From assembly GCA_001791035.1 (NCBI GenBank), contig MGDX01000001.1, forward strand, positions 1 through 20,337: a stretch of DNA of 20,337 nt. Reading direction: 5' to 3'. The notes under the pieces are model-generated. The model saw nothing but the letters and a program-made list of their open reading frames with translations, did no database searches and was not told the origin of the DNA. The position numbers and the translations under genes are program-made. The DNA is from Candidatus Uhrbacteria bacterium RIFCSPHIGHO2_02_FULL_53_13 (GTDB lineage: Bacteria > Patescibacteriota > Patescibacteriia > UBA9934 > UBA11717). Shown here piece after piece: positions 1 to 5,697 of the stretch (the first letter of the stretch is position 1; each line of letters starts with the position of its first letter).

Positions 1-22
1 AAGTAGCGCTTCGGCGCAACTT
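1..22. other. Hairpin with UUCG-type tetraloop at window edge
   Basis: AAGT-A-GCGC, loop TTCG, GCGC-A-ACTT forms a symmetric stem with one A/A mismatch and a C(UUCG)G loop, one of the most stable RNA tetraloops. It could be the end of an RNA or a terminator lying mostly left of the window. No T-tract follows on the plus strand, so its role is undecided. Confidence 0.5.
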
Positions 23-40
23 CAACCCCCCCCTCGTCAC

Positions 41-78
41 GGGGACAGGTGGCCGTCGTACGACGCCCGCCTGTCCCC
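41..78. other. 38-bp near-perfect palindrome
   Basis: GGGGACAGG at 41-49 pairs with CCTGTCCCC at 70-78. The centre, CGTCGTACGACG at 54-65, is a perfect palindrome. The whole 19-bp arm is in register about 59.5, with one C/C mismatch (53/66) and one T/G wobble (50/69). It may be a transcript-end hairpin or a protein-binding or cruciform site. No coding potential is visible. Confidence 0.6.
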
Positions 79-88
79 ACTCCTTCAA

Positions 89-118
89 ACTCGGTGCGCG
101 CTCTCCACGCCACCGAGT
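89..118. other. Hairpin, 8-bp stem
   Basis: ACTCGGTG (89-96) pairs with CACCGAGT (111-118), and GCG/CGC can extend the stem inside. An A-rich stretch (TATAAAAAA) follows on plus, so on the minus strand a T-run precedes rather than follows it. This is not a classical terminator in either direction. Confidence 0.45.
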
Positions 119-132
119 ATAAAAAACCTCTA

Positions 133-178
133 TACGCACACCCCCCAGGGTCCTTCCTCGGGGGGTGTGTTCGATTTA
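133..178. terminator. GC-rich hairpin, possible terminator
   Basis: CACACCCCCC (137-146) pairs with GGGGGGTGTG (160-169); AGG (147-149) can also pair with CCT (156-158) around a bulged C. TTCGATTT follows on plus. On the minus strand the downstream sequence reads through TATAGAGG into TTTTTT at 121-126. It could end a plus-strand transcript or a transcript arriving from the GIY-YIG/recA side. No gene lies in 1-306. Confidence 0.45.
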
Positions 179-198
179 GAGAAGTTGAGGGTTGGAAG

Positions 199-300
199 TC
201 GAAGGCCGCATGAAAACCCTTCGACGTTGCTCAGGGAGGAACCGTTTTCCTGCCTGTCATCCTAATCTTTCCTGCCTGAGCTTGTCGAAGGCTCAAAAAA
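199..300. repeat. REP-like palindromic repeat, copy left of GIY-YIG gene
   Basis: The unit runs from TCGAAGGCCGCATGAAAA through CCCTTCGACGTTGCTCAGGG (217-236), AGGAACCGTTTTCCT (an internal small hairpin) and one copy of the 22-bp CCTGTCATCCTAATCTTT word (254-275), to CCTGAGCTTGTCGAAGG (275-291). The two outer words are near reverse complements, CCTTCGAC...CTCAGG against CCTGAG...GTCGAAGG, so one unit can fold into a long hairpin. The same unit recurs to the right of the gene at 606-879. Confidence 0.85.
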
Positions 301-306
301 TGTACG

Positions 307-567
307 TCACATCGTCCATTCACCACTAATCAGCTTCTCTTTTTTCATGCGTGTCCAGCCTTTAATTTGTCTTTCTCGTTCTCTGGCCTCTGTATGATTC
401 GAATGTTCTTCAACATACAGCAATCTTCGCACGCCGTGCTCACGAGTATATTTACAACCATTCTTCAAAAAATGCTGATCTAATCTACTTGAAATGCGCC
501 ACGTCATACCAGTGTAGTACGAGCCGTCATTGCATTCGAGAATGTATACGTACCATTTCCAATCCAT
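307..567 (-). CDS. GIY-YIG nuclease superfamily protein (UvrC-N/Uri type, stand-alone)
   Basis: This 86-residue protein is a single GIY-YIG domain of the small Uri/UPF0213-like type. The GIY half is YVYIL (residues 6-10) and the YIG half is YYTG (17-20). Arg 28 is the usual catalytic arginine position, the R-L-x-x-H motif and a Y-T-R-E follow, and the conserved Glu lies in the HTEARERE helix that leads to QIKGW. Family members cut DNA with one divalent metal; many stand-alone versions have no known biological role. The length is normal for this subfamily, so the gene looks intact. The ATG at 565-567 has no Shine-Dalgarno site. A hairpin plus T5 directly abuts the start codon. Palindromic repeats enclose the gene on both sides. 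Convergent or same-strand readthrough from recA would have to cross those repeats. The substrate is unknown; a link to the repeats is inference from nesting only. Confidence 0.88.
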   Translation of the reverse strand: MDWKWYVYILECNDGSYYTGMTWRISSRLDQHFLKNGCKYTREHGVRRLLYVEEHSNHTEARERERQIKGWTRMKKEKLISGEWTM

Positions 568-598
568 AAAAATACCGCTATGAATATTAGCGGCATTT
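568..598 (-). terminator. Terminator-like hairpin abutting the GIY-YIG start codon
   Basis: CCGCTA (575-580) and TAGCGG (588-593) form the stem with loop TGAATAT. AAAT/ATTT (570-573/595-598) extend it past one mismatch. Read on the minus strand, the hairpin is followed by TTTTT and then immediately by ATG. It has intrinsic-terminator architecture and would stop transcription arriving from recA exactly at the gene's start, or it may hide the initiation region. A weaker T-run (ATTTTC) follows on plus. Confidence 0.6.
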
Positions 599-605
599 TC
601 TTGTA

Positions 606-879
606 CCCTTCGACGTTGCTCAGGGAGGAACCGTTTTCCTGCCTGTCATCCTAATCTTTCCTGCCTGTCATCCTAATCTTTCCTGCCTGTCATCCTAATC
701 TTTCCTGCCTGAGCTTGTCGAAGGCCGCATGAAAACCCTTCGACGTTGCTCAGGGAGGAACCGTTTTCCTGCCTGTCATCCTAATCTTTCCTGCCTGAGC
801 TTGTCGAAGGCCGCATGAAAACCCTTCGACGTTGCTCAGGGAGGAACAGCTTCCCCAAACCCTTCGACGTTGCTCAGGG
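606..879. repeat. REP-like palindromic repeat array right of GIY-YIG gene
   Basis: CCCTTCGACGTTGCTCAGGG occurs at 606-625, 736-755, 822-841 and 860-879. Its imperfect reverse complement CCTGAGCTTGTCGAAGG occurs at 708-724 and 794-810. Between them lie the AGGAACCGTTTTCCT mini-hairpin (627-641, 757-771), the 22-bp word, and a GCCGCATGAAAA linker (724-735, 810-821). The copies alternate head to tail and end about 30 bp past the recA stop codon. The interval 568-911 holds no other gene. Confidence 0.88.
642..707. repeat. 22-bp tandem repeat, three copies
   Basis: Three perfect copies of CCTGTCATCCTAATCTTT + CCTG begin at 642, 664 and 686. The same word is single in the flanking units (254-275 and 772-793). 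This points to local slippage or unequal exchange inside one repeat unit. Confidence 0.9.
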
Positions 880-911
880 TGAGACTGGCTGATTGCCCAA
901 TGGGAAACTAT

Positions 912-1970
912 TCACTCCTCCACATGCTCCTTGATGGCCTGCTCGGTGGCTTTGCGGATTTGCTTCAACAACTTGGGATTTGCACGAATAAACAGACGCG
1001 CGTTCTCACGGCCAACACCCAGCTTTTCCTCGCCAAAGCGATACGTGTTGCCAGACTTTTCAATCGAGCCGTACTGCACGCCGACATCAATCAAATCGCC
1101 AGCGATAGAAATCCCCTCGTTGTACATGATGTCAAATTCACACGTCCGAAACGGCGCCGCTACCTTGTTCTTCACGATTTTGCAGCGCACGCGATTGCCG
1201 ATAATCTTCTCGCCCTGCTTGATTTGCGCGGCACGGCGCACCTCAATACGCACAGACGAGTAGAACTTCAGCGCGTTGCCGCCCGGCGTCGTTTCGGGGT
1301 TACCGAACATGACTCCAATCTTCATGCGAATTTGGTTGATAAAAATCACCGAACACTTGCTCTTTGACACAATCGCCGTGAGTTTGCGCAAGGCCTGGCT
1401 CATCAAACGCGCCTGCAGTCCCATGTGGTTTTGCCCCATGTCGCCCTCGATTTCGGCCTTTGGCGTGAGCGCCGCAACCGAATCCACCACAATCACGTCC
1501 ACCGCGTTTGAGCGCACGAGTGTTTCGACAATTTCGAGCGCCTGCTCGCCGGTATCCGGCTGTGAGATAAACATCTCATCAATTTTGACGCCGATTTTTT
1601 GAGCGTAATCGGGGTCAAGCGCGTGCTCGGCATCCACAAACGCGGCAATGCCGCCTTCGCGCTGGACCTCGGCCACCACATGTTGAGCGAGCGTCGTTTT
1701 ACCCGACGACTCCGGCCCGTAGATTTCCACCACACGTCCGCGCGGTATGCCGCCAACGCCGAGCGCCAAATCCACGCTCAAACAGCCGGTGCTCACCGCC
1801 TCGACTTGCGTGGTTTTAGCGTCGCCAAGACGCATAATGGAGCCATCCCCAAACTTTTCGCGAATCTGCAAAATCGCCTGATCGGCCGCATGAAACTTGT
1901 TTTTCTGCTCCTCCTTTGTTGCAACTGAACCCATAAACGTGTTGTTAGTCTCCCGCGAAGGGTCTTTCAA
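912..1970 (-). CDS. recA: Recombinase RecA
   Basis: RecA forms ATP-dependent filaments on single-stranded DNA, drives homologous pairing and strand exchange, and triggers LexA-type cleavage where such regulators exist. The 352-residue product carries Walker A GPESSGKT (residues 85-92), Walker B VIVVDS (159-164), the FVDAEHALDP block, the L2 DNA-binding loop around MFGNPETTPGG (221-231) and FINQIR (210-215). The C-terminal domain is complete. The annotated start is TTG at 1970 with no Shine-Dalgarno site; the ATG at 1934 (residue 13, MGSVATKEEQ) gives a 340-residue protein and is equally or more likely. An extended -10 lies just upstream at 1992-2000. The RodZ-like gene lies 161 bp upstream on the same strand, and the palindromic repeat array follows the stop codon. 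Confidence 0.97.
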   Translation of the reverse strand: MKDPSRETNNTFMGSVATKEEQKNKFHAADQAILQIREKFGDGSIMRLGDAKTTQVEAVSTGCLSVDLALGVGGIPRGRVVEIYGPESSGKTTLAQHVVAEVQREGGIAAFVDAEHALDPDYAQKIGVKIDEMFISQPDTGEQALEIVETLVRSNAVDVIVVDSVAALTPKAEIEGDMGQNHMGLQARLMSQALRKLTAIVSKSKCSVIFINQIRMKIGVMFGNPETTPGGNALKFYSSVRIEVRRAAQIKQGEKIIGNRVRCKIVKNKVAAPFRTCEFDIMYNEGISIAGDLIDVGVQYGSIEKSGNTYRFGEEKLGVGRENARLFIRANPKLLKQIRKATEQAIKEHVEE

Positions 1971-1991
1971 GGAGAGTGTGTAAATACGATT

Positions 1992-2000
1992 AGTTTATCA
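1992..2000 (-). promoter_or_regulatory. Extended -10 promoter of recA
   Basis: On the minus strand TGA-TAAACT matches an extended -10 (TGn plus TATAAT-like). No good -35 lies 16-18 bp upstream. A start about 7 nt downstream gives a short leader before the TTG at 1970. No LexA/SOS-box-like palindrome was recognised next to it. Confidence 0.45.
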
Positions 2001-2052
2001 CAAGCGGCCCGATGGAGCGCCCGGCAACATCCCGCGAAGGTTGTCGAGGGAC

Positions 2053-2070
2053 TTCTGGAAACGTCCAGAA
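2053..2070. other. Perfect 7-bp hairpin between RodZ-like gene and recA
   Basis: TTCTGGA, loop AACG, TCCAGAA. It lies downstream of the minus-strand gene that stops at 2132 and upstream of recA. There is no T-tract on either side, so it is a weak terminator candidate or a regulatory hairpin. Confidence 0.35.
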
Positions 2071-2131
2071 CGAGGCCGGTGTGAGCAGGATTTGTTCCGT
2101 CGCTCGGATAGGTTTTGAAGGCGATATGGAC

Positions 2132-2878
2132 TTATCGTCTAGAAACCGAGCCGAGATGATGGGGCAAATCCTGCCGCAGCGGAGCCGTGCTGGAAGTTTT
2201 CAGAGGTCCCTCCAGCCCTTCCAAATACACGGTGCGCTCTACAATCTGCGGACGGCCATGCTTGCGGCGAGCCTCCACGGTGATGATGTTGAGTCCGCGC
2301 GTGAGCACAATCGGCGCCTCAAACCGACCGGTCGGGTCGGTCAAGATTGCCGTTCCGTTCACTTGCACCTGCGCTTCCCCCTCCGTTTGCCCGCTCACGA
2401 CAAGCGACGCGGCGGCCGTTTGCAGGTTGTTGCTTGGCGAATCCACCAAAAGCGCGGGGGGAGAGAGAAGGCGATGGACTTGGCCGCCGACATACACAAG
2501 CAGTGCAAGCGCGAGCGCTCCCACCATAAGCCGACTCACAATTGAACGCCAGTGCTGCAAAATATGCTTGGAAATACGCTGACGCGGCGTGCGCAATGCA
2601 TCCACCACGGCCGGACACGTGCCGCATTCTTCGTCAAAACGCGCAATAAAATACGCCGAATCTCCGTGCAACGCCTCGATGATTTGCTTCAAAAAGTGGC
2701 GCGCATACAAGGGATCGGGAAGATTGTGGTAAGCGTCGTGCTCGAACGCGTCTATGTACTTGCGCTGAACGTGCGTGCGCTGTGCCACCATGGCCTGCGA
2801 AAACCCCTGGCGCTTGCGCAGTGAGCGCATTGCTTCGCCGATAGAGCCGGTTTGCAGTTGGTGCATGAGGAAGGGCAT
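2132..2878 (-). CDS. RodZ-like HTH, single-pass membrane protein
   Basis: The 248-residue protein has an N-terminal helix-turn-helix of the HTH_25/RodZ kind (about residues 12-75, with RKRQGFSQAMVAQRTHV then YIDAFEHDAYHNLPDPLYAR). A basic linker follows, then one membrane segment (about 112-132) and an extracytoplasmic beta-rich, Ig-like domain (about 143-230, ending VERTVYL). This is the plan of RodZ, which links MreB to the cell wall, and of related HTH/transmembrane proteins with a DUF4115-like domain. The DPLYAR motif before the second half of the HTH block is typical. It starts 26 bp after the ftsK stop codon and is probably co-transcribed with it. An alternative start is Met5 at 2866. 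No mreB is visible, so a role in shape or division is inferred from family and neighbour only. Confidence 0.75.
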   Translation of the reverse strand: MPFLMHQLQTGSIGEAMRSLRKRQGFSQAMVAQRTHVQRKYIDAFEHDAYHNLPDPLYARHFLKQIIEALHGDSAYFIARFDEECGTCPAVVDALRTPRQRISKHILQHWRSIVSRLMVGALALALLVYVGGQVHRLLSPPALLVDSPSNNLQTAAASLVVSGQTEGEAQVQVNGTAILTDPTGRFEAPIVLTRGLNIITVEARRKHGRPQIVERTVYLEGLEGPLKTSSTAPLRQDLPHHLGSVSRR

Positions 2879-2904
2879 GGAAAAAAGCGATTGGCTATTG
2901 GCAA

Positions 2905-5229
2905 TTAGCGATCGTTGTCGTCGTCCTCGTCGTCTTCATCATCATCATCGTCGTCGTCTTCTTCGTCTTCTGCATCTTCTTCGTCTTCGTAATCATCGTC
3001 CTCTTCTTCCTCACTATCCACTTCGTCTTCGTCCATCTCCACATCATCCTCCACTTTGTCCTCGTCGTATTCCTCCTCGTTTGCGTTATCGCCGGATGCA
3101 AACGCGCCGCCATCCAAATCGGCCATGGACTCAATCAAAATCTCACGCGCTTTTGAGCCGCGCTGGGACCCAATCACGCCCTGTTCCTCAAGCAAGTCAA
3201 TAATGCGCGCCGCGCGCGAATAGCCAATCTTCAATCGGCGCTGTAACAGCGATGTAGACGCTTTCCGTGCGGCCAAAATCACCTCCACCGCGTCATGCAA
3301 AAGCGGCTCCTCCTCCGACGCGGCCTCAAACACCGTCCCGCCGCCGTTGTGCGACTCCAAAATATCATAGTTGTAATCGGGCGCGTCTTCTTGCTTGAGC
3401 GCGCTCACCACATTTTTAATCTCCTTGTCCGATAAAAACGCCCCCTGTAAACGCCGCGCCTTGGACATCTCGGCGCTCACATAGAGCATGTCTCCGCGGC
3501 CGAGGAGCTTTTCGGCGCCGGCATAGTCGAGAATCGTGCGCGAATCGGTTTGCGACGCCACAGCAAAGGCAATGCGCGTTGGAATGTTCGCTTTAATGGT
3601 GCCGGTGATGATGTCAACCGACGGACGTTGGGTGGCAAGCACCAAGTGAATGCCCACCGCGCGTGCCATTTGGGCAATGCGCACCACAAGCCCCTCCACA
3701 TCGCGCGCCGAGGTCGCCATCAAATCGGCCAGCTCGTCAATCACGACCACAATGTACGGCATTTGCTCGTCCGACTTACGGTTATACGAGGCGATGTTGC
3801 GCGTGCCCGTAGCCGAAAGCACGTCCAAACGCCGTTCCATTTCGCGCACCGTCCACTTGAGCGCGTTGATGGCCTCCTCCGCTTTAGTCACCGGCGGCAC
3901 CAGAAGATGCGGAATGCCCGCGTACACCGGCAACTCCACGCGCTTGGGGTCAATGAGGATGAGCTTGAGCGTGTCGGGACCGTGTTGAAAAAGAAGACTC
4001 ACAATGAATGTGTTGAGGCAGACGGACTTCCCGCTCCCCGTGGCGCCGGCCACGAGCATGTGAGGCGCACGTTCAAGCGCCGCGACCCACGACTTGCCCG
4101 ACACATCCATTCCAAGACCAACCGTAAGGGCGGCATCGCTCTTTTTGAACTCCTTGGACTCAAGCGTACTGCGCAAAGACACGGTAGCGATGGATTTGTT
4201 TGGCACTTCGATGCCAACCAAACTCTTTCCAGGAATCGGCGCCTCAATGCGAATAGGATGCGCGGCAAGCGCAAGCGCGAGATCGTTCTGCAATCCCACA
4301 ATGCGCGAAAGTTTTATGCCGTCGGCCGGCCGAATGGCGTACTGCGTGACGGTCGGACCCACGGAGACATCCACTACCTCAACTTCGATGCCGAATGTTT
4401 GGAATGTGCGTTCAATGAGCTTGCTATTGTGCTCAATATCGCCAGAGTCCGGAGTCATGGAGCGATCGGCCAGGAGCGAAAGAGGGAGCTCGGGACGCTT
4501 ATGCTTGCGCTTTGGCACTGTCAAAAGCTCCTCGTCGTACTCCTTCTCTGCTTTTTCACTACCGCGTTTGCGATTCACGATGCCGGCGATGGACGGTTTG
4601 CGACGCGGCCGATCTTCTTCCTCTGTGTCTTCCTCTTCGTCCTCTTCTTCCGCATCTTCTTCGTCGTCTTCGTGATCCTCGTCGTCCCTTCGTCGGTGTA
4701 GAAGCAAGGCAAAATCCGCAAACGATGTGTGCAACATCAGCAACAGACTCGCCACAATCAGTGCGAGCAAGATTACAACGCTTCCCCAAAAACCGACGGT
4801 CATGGAACCGAGTTGCTGAAACAAGAGACCAATATATCCGCCACTTGATGAGAGCACGCGCTCGGAAAGTTCGTGGCGATTGAGCGCAATGAGGTCAATA
4901 AATCCGTTGGCAGAAAGGAAAAAGAGCAGAATTCCGACGTACGTCCAAGGGGTGATACGCTCGCTATTTGGCATCAGCAAAAAGAGCGCCACGAGAATGA
5001 GCGCGACAGCCGCCACTAAGCGCATCCAACCAAAAAGAAGCGCCATCATGTCGTCAATGTACACGCCAACAATGCCTGCCGAGCCGAGCGCAGAGAGAAT
5101 CACGAGCACGCCCACCGCTAAAAACGCAACCGCAACAAGACCGCGCTTTACGCCACTTGAAAGTTGTGAAAAAAGACTCGGGCGTTCGTTGCGTTTTGAC
5201 CTTCGATTTCGTCGTCGGCGTCGTGGCAT
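2905..5229 (-). CDS. ftsK: DNA translocase FtsK/SpoIIIE
   Basis: FtsK pumps chromosomal DNA through the closing septum and coordinates dimer resolution. From the ATG at 5229 the product is 774 residues: a basic N-terminus (PRRRRRNRRSKRN), four membrane helices (about 31-55, 70-86, 96-115, 135-166), an acidic patch (about 181-206), an alpha/beta motor with Walker A GATGSGKS (395-402) and Walker B VVVIDELADL (494-503), the TQRPSVD motif, and a winged-helix gamma domain (about 643-699) that normally reads KOPS-like sites. The frame is open to 5316 but the extra 29 residues look non-coding, and MPRRR is the natural start. Unusually, a hyperacidic tail follows gamma: about 46 of the last 57 residues are Asp or Glu. 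The RodZ-like gene follows closely. Confidence 0.95.
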   Translation of the reverse strand: MPRRRRRNRRSKRNERPSLFSQLSSGVKRGLVAVAFLAVGVLVILSALGSAGIVGVYIDDMMALLFGWMRLVAAVALILVALFLLMPNSERITPWTYVGILLFFLSANGFIDLIALNRHELSERVLSSSGGYIGLLFQQLGSMTVGFWGSVVILLALIVASLLLMLHTSFADFALLLHRRRDDEDHEDDEEDAEEEDEEEDTEEEDRPRRKPSIAGIVNRKRGSEKAEKEYDEELLTVPKRKHKRPELPLSLLADRSMTPDSGDIEHNSKLIERTFQTFGIEVEVVDVSVGPTVTQYAIRPADGIKLSRIVGLQNDLALALAAHPIRIEAPIPGKSLVGIEVPNKSIATVSLRSTLESKEFKKSDAALTVGLGMDVSGKSWVAALERAPHMLVAGATGSGKSVCLNTFIVSLLFQHGPDTLKLILIDPKRVELPVYAGIPHLLVPPVTKAEEAINALKWTVREMERRLDVLSATGTRNIASYNRKSDEQMPYIVVVIDELADLMATSARDVEGLVVRIAQMARAVGIHLVLATQRPSVDIITGTIKANIPTRIAFAVASQTDSRTILDYAGAEKLLGRGDMLYVSAEMSKARRLQGAFLSDKEIKNVVSALKQEDAPDYNYDILESHNGGGTVFEAASEEEPLLHDAVEVILAARKASTSLLQRRLKIGYSRAARIIDLLEEQGVIGSQRGSKAREILIESMADLDGGAFASGDNANEEEYDEDKVEDDVEMDEDEVDSEEEEDDDYEDEEDAEDEEDDDDDDDEDDEDDDNDR
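2911..3068. repeat. Low-complexity GAN/GAD-codon tract in ftsK 3' end
   Basis: The plus strand reads runs of gtc, atc, ttc and ctc triplets (Asp/Glu codons on minus). It encodes the acidic FtsK tail. Such trinucleotide-like tracts are prone to in-frame length change. A second, shorter tract encoding the acidic linker lies at 4610-4700. Confidence 0.8.
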
Positions 5230-5249
5230 AGAGGATAGATGATTGCTTT

Positions 5250-5291
5250 TTGCTAGTCGCGAGTTGCTTGTTGCGGGTCGCTTTGAACAGT
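5250..5291. repeat. Imperfect 14-bp tandem repeat upstream of ftsK
   Basis: Three degenerate units around TTGCTAGTCGCGAG, TTGCTTGTTGCGGG and TCGCTTTGAACAG lie in the ftsK 5' leader. A similar word family (GCGATTGGCTATTGGCAATTAGCG) occurs at the ftsK 3' end near 2887-2910. No function is evident. Confidence 0.35.
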
Positions 5292-5358
5292 AAGGCCTCG
5301 CAAGCCCAAAACTCAATGATTACAAAACTCGGGGTAGCCCCCGCATAGTTCACGATAC

Positions 5359-5367
5359 AGTATAGCA
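5359..5367 (-). promoter_or_regulatory. Extended -10 promoter of ftsK
   Basis: TGC-TATACT on the minus strand is a near-consensus extended -10. No convincing -35 is visible. The predicted start near 5352 leaves a leader of about 120 nt before the ftsK ATG. It lies between the tRNA-like gene and ftsK, so the two are probably separate transcripts. Confidence 0.55.
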
Positions 5368-5423
5368 GAAACGTGTCGCTTCTGCGTTGATAAACGACAA
5401 TAATGGCATGAACACATAACGTG

Positions 5424-5497
5424 GGGACCCGACGGGATTTGAACCCGCAACGCAGGGTGACGATCCTAGCGAAGTTGCCAGTTACTTCTACGGGCCC
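5424..5497 (-). tRNA. tRNA-like gene, isotype uncertain (formal anticodon CGT)
   Basis: The minus strand folds as a cloverleaf of 74 nt. The acceptor GGGCCCG/CGGGTCC pairs with one G/T. The D-stem GAAG/CTTC has a GG-containing loop. The T-stem GCGGG/CCCGT carries loop TTCAAAT. The anticodon arm is defective by normal counting: CTAGG against CCCTG leaves T/T and A/C mismatches, with loop ATCGTCA, formal anticodon CGT (Thr) and a pyrimidine at position 37. With a bulged T, GC-AGG pairs fully with CCTGC, but the loop then has 8 nt. The discriminator would be C and no CCA is encoded in register (CCAC follows). It could be a divergent true tRNA, a decayed one or a tRNA-like RNA. It starts about 4 nt after a terminator T-tract. 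Confidence 0.6.
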
Positions 5498-5500
5498 ACA

Positions 5501-5535
5501 CAAAAACAAAACCCCAATCTTGCAATGAGGGGTTT
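5501..5535 (-). terminator. Intrinsic terminator just upstream of the tRNA-like gene
   Basis: On minus, AAACCCC and GGGGTTT (5529-5535 and 5509-5515) form a 7-bp stem with a 13-nt loop, followed by TTTTGTTTTTG. This is a textbook terminator pointing toward the tRNA-like gene. No minus-strand protein gene lies upstream, so it ends a short RNA started at the promoter at 5586-5614. Confidence 0.75.
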
Positions 5536-5579
5536 CGCTTCGTCACCCAGTTATAGACGCAACAGCTTTCACTAGGATT
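5501..5579 (-). ncRNA. Candidate small RNA or attenuated leader
   Basis: A strong promoter (5586-5614) and a strong terminator (5501-5535) on the same strand bound about 78 nt with no ORF. The body contains GCGTC...GACG complementarity upstream of the terminator stem. I recognise no Rfam family. It may be a free-standing small RNA, or a leader whose terminator gates transcription of the tRNA-like gene starting 4 nt further on. Confidence 0.5.
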
Positions 5580-5585
5580 GATTTA

Positions 5586-5614
5586 ATAAAATCACATGTA
5601 GAATATCCTGTCAA
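5586..5614 (-). promoter_or_regulatory. Promoter of the small RNA / tRNA-like unit
   Basis: TTGACA (5609-5614 on minus) is followed by a 17-bp spacer and TTTTAT (5586-5591), with TGA directly before the -10. This gives a perfect -35 plus an extended -10, with a predicted start near 5579. It is divergent from the promoter at 5664-5691. Confidence 0.65.
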
Positions 5615-5663
5615 GGCAATCTATCCACAGCCGATCATTTATTAATGTAGCGAGATCTTTTTC

Positions 5664-5691
5664 TTGACATAATTCTCGTCTATGCTAAGTT
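5664..5691 (+). promoter_or_regulatory. Promoter predicting a leaderless transcript for the 5698 gene
   Basis: TTGACA (5664-5669), a 16-bp spacer ending in TGC, then TAAGTT (5686-5691). The -10 ends exactly 6 nt before ATG, so the usual start site falls on or next to the A of the start codon. No Shine-Dalgarno site is possible in such a message. Confidence 0.6.
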
Positions 5692-5697
5692 TTACGC

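Noticed and set aside
606..879. CRISPR array
   Set aside because: Repeat copies are 20 bp at irregular distances (130, 86 and 38 bp), the intervening sequence is itself repeated, and no cas gene is near.
870..1367. Plus-strand 165-aa ORF antisense to recA
   Set aside because: It overlaps recA on the opposite strand, has no recognisable motif and is explained by the codon bias of recA.
3550..4701. Plus-strand 383-aa ORF antisense to ftsK
   Set aside because: The minus strand encodes an unmistakable FtsK motor across the same bases; the antisense peptide is Arg/His-rich and lacks any domain.
5230..5316. N-terminal extension of FtsK to 5316
   Set aside because: The extra 29 residues lack family similarity, cross degenerate repeats, and the MPRRR start at 5229 fits the family.
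5424..5497. tmRNA or opal-suppressor (UCA) tRNA
   Set aside because: The D-arm is complete and there is no tag ORF; TCA in the loop is not preceded by T33, and TGA is a normal stop in this window.
5621..5630. DnaA box / replication origin
   Set aside because: A single CTATCCACA word with one mismatch and no cluster, no dnaA or dnaN nearby.
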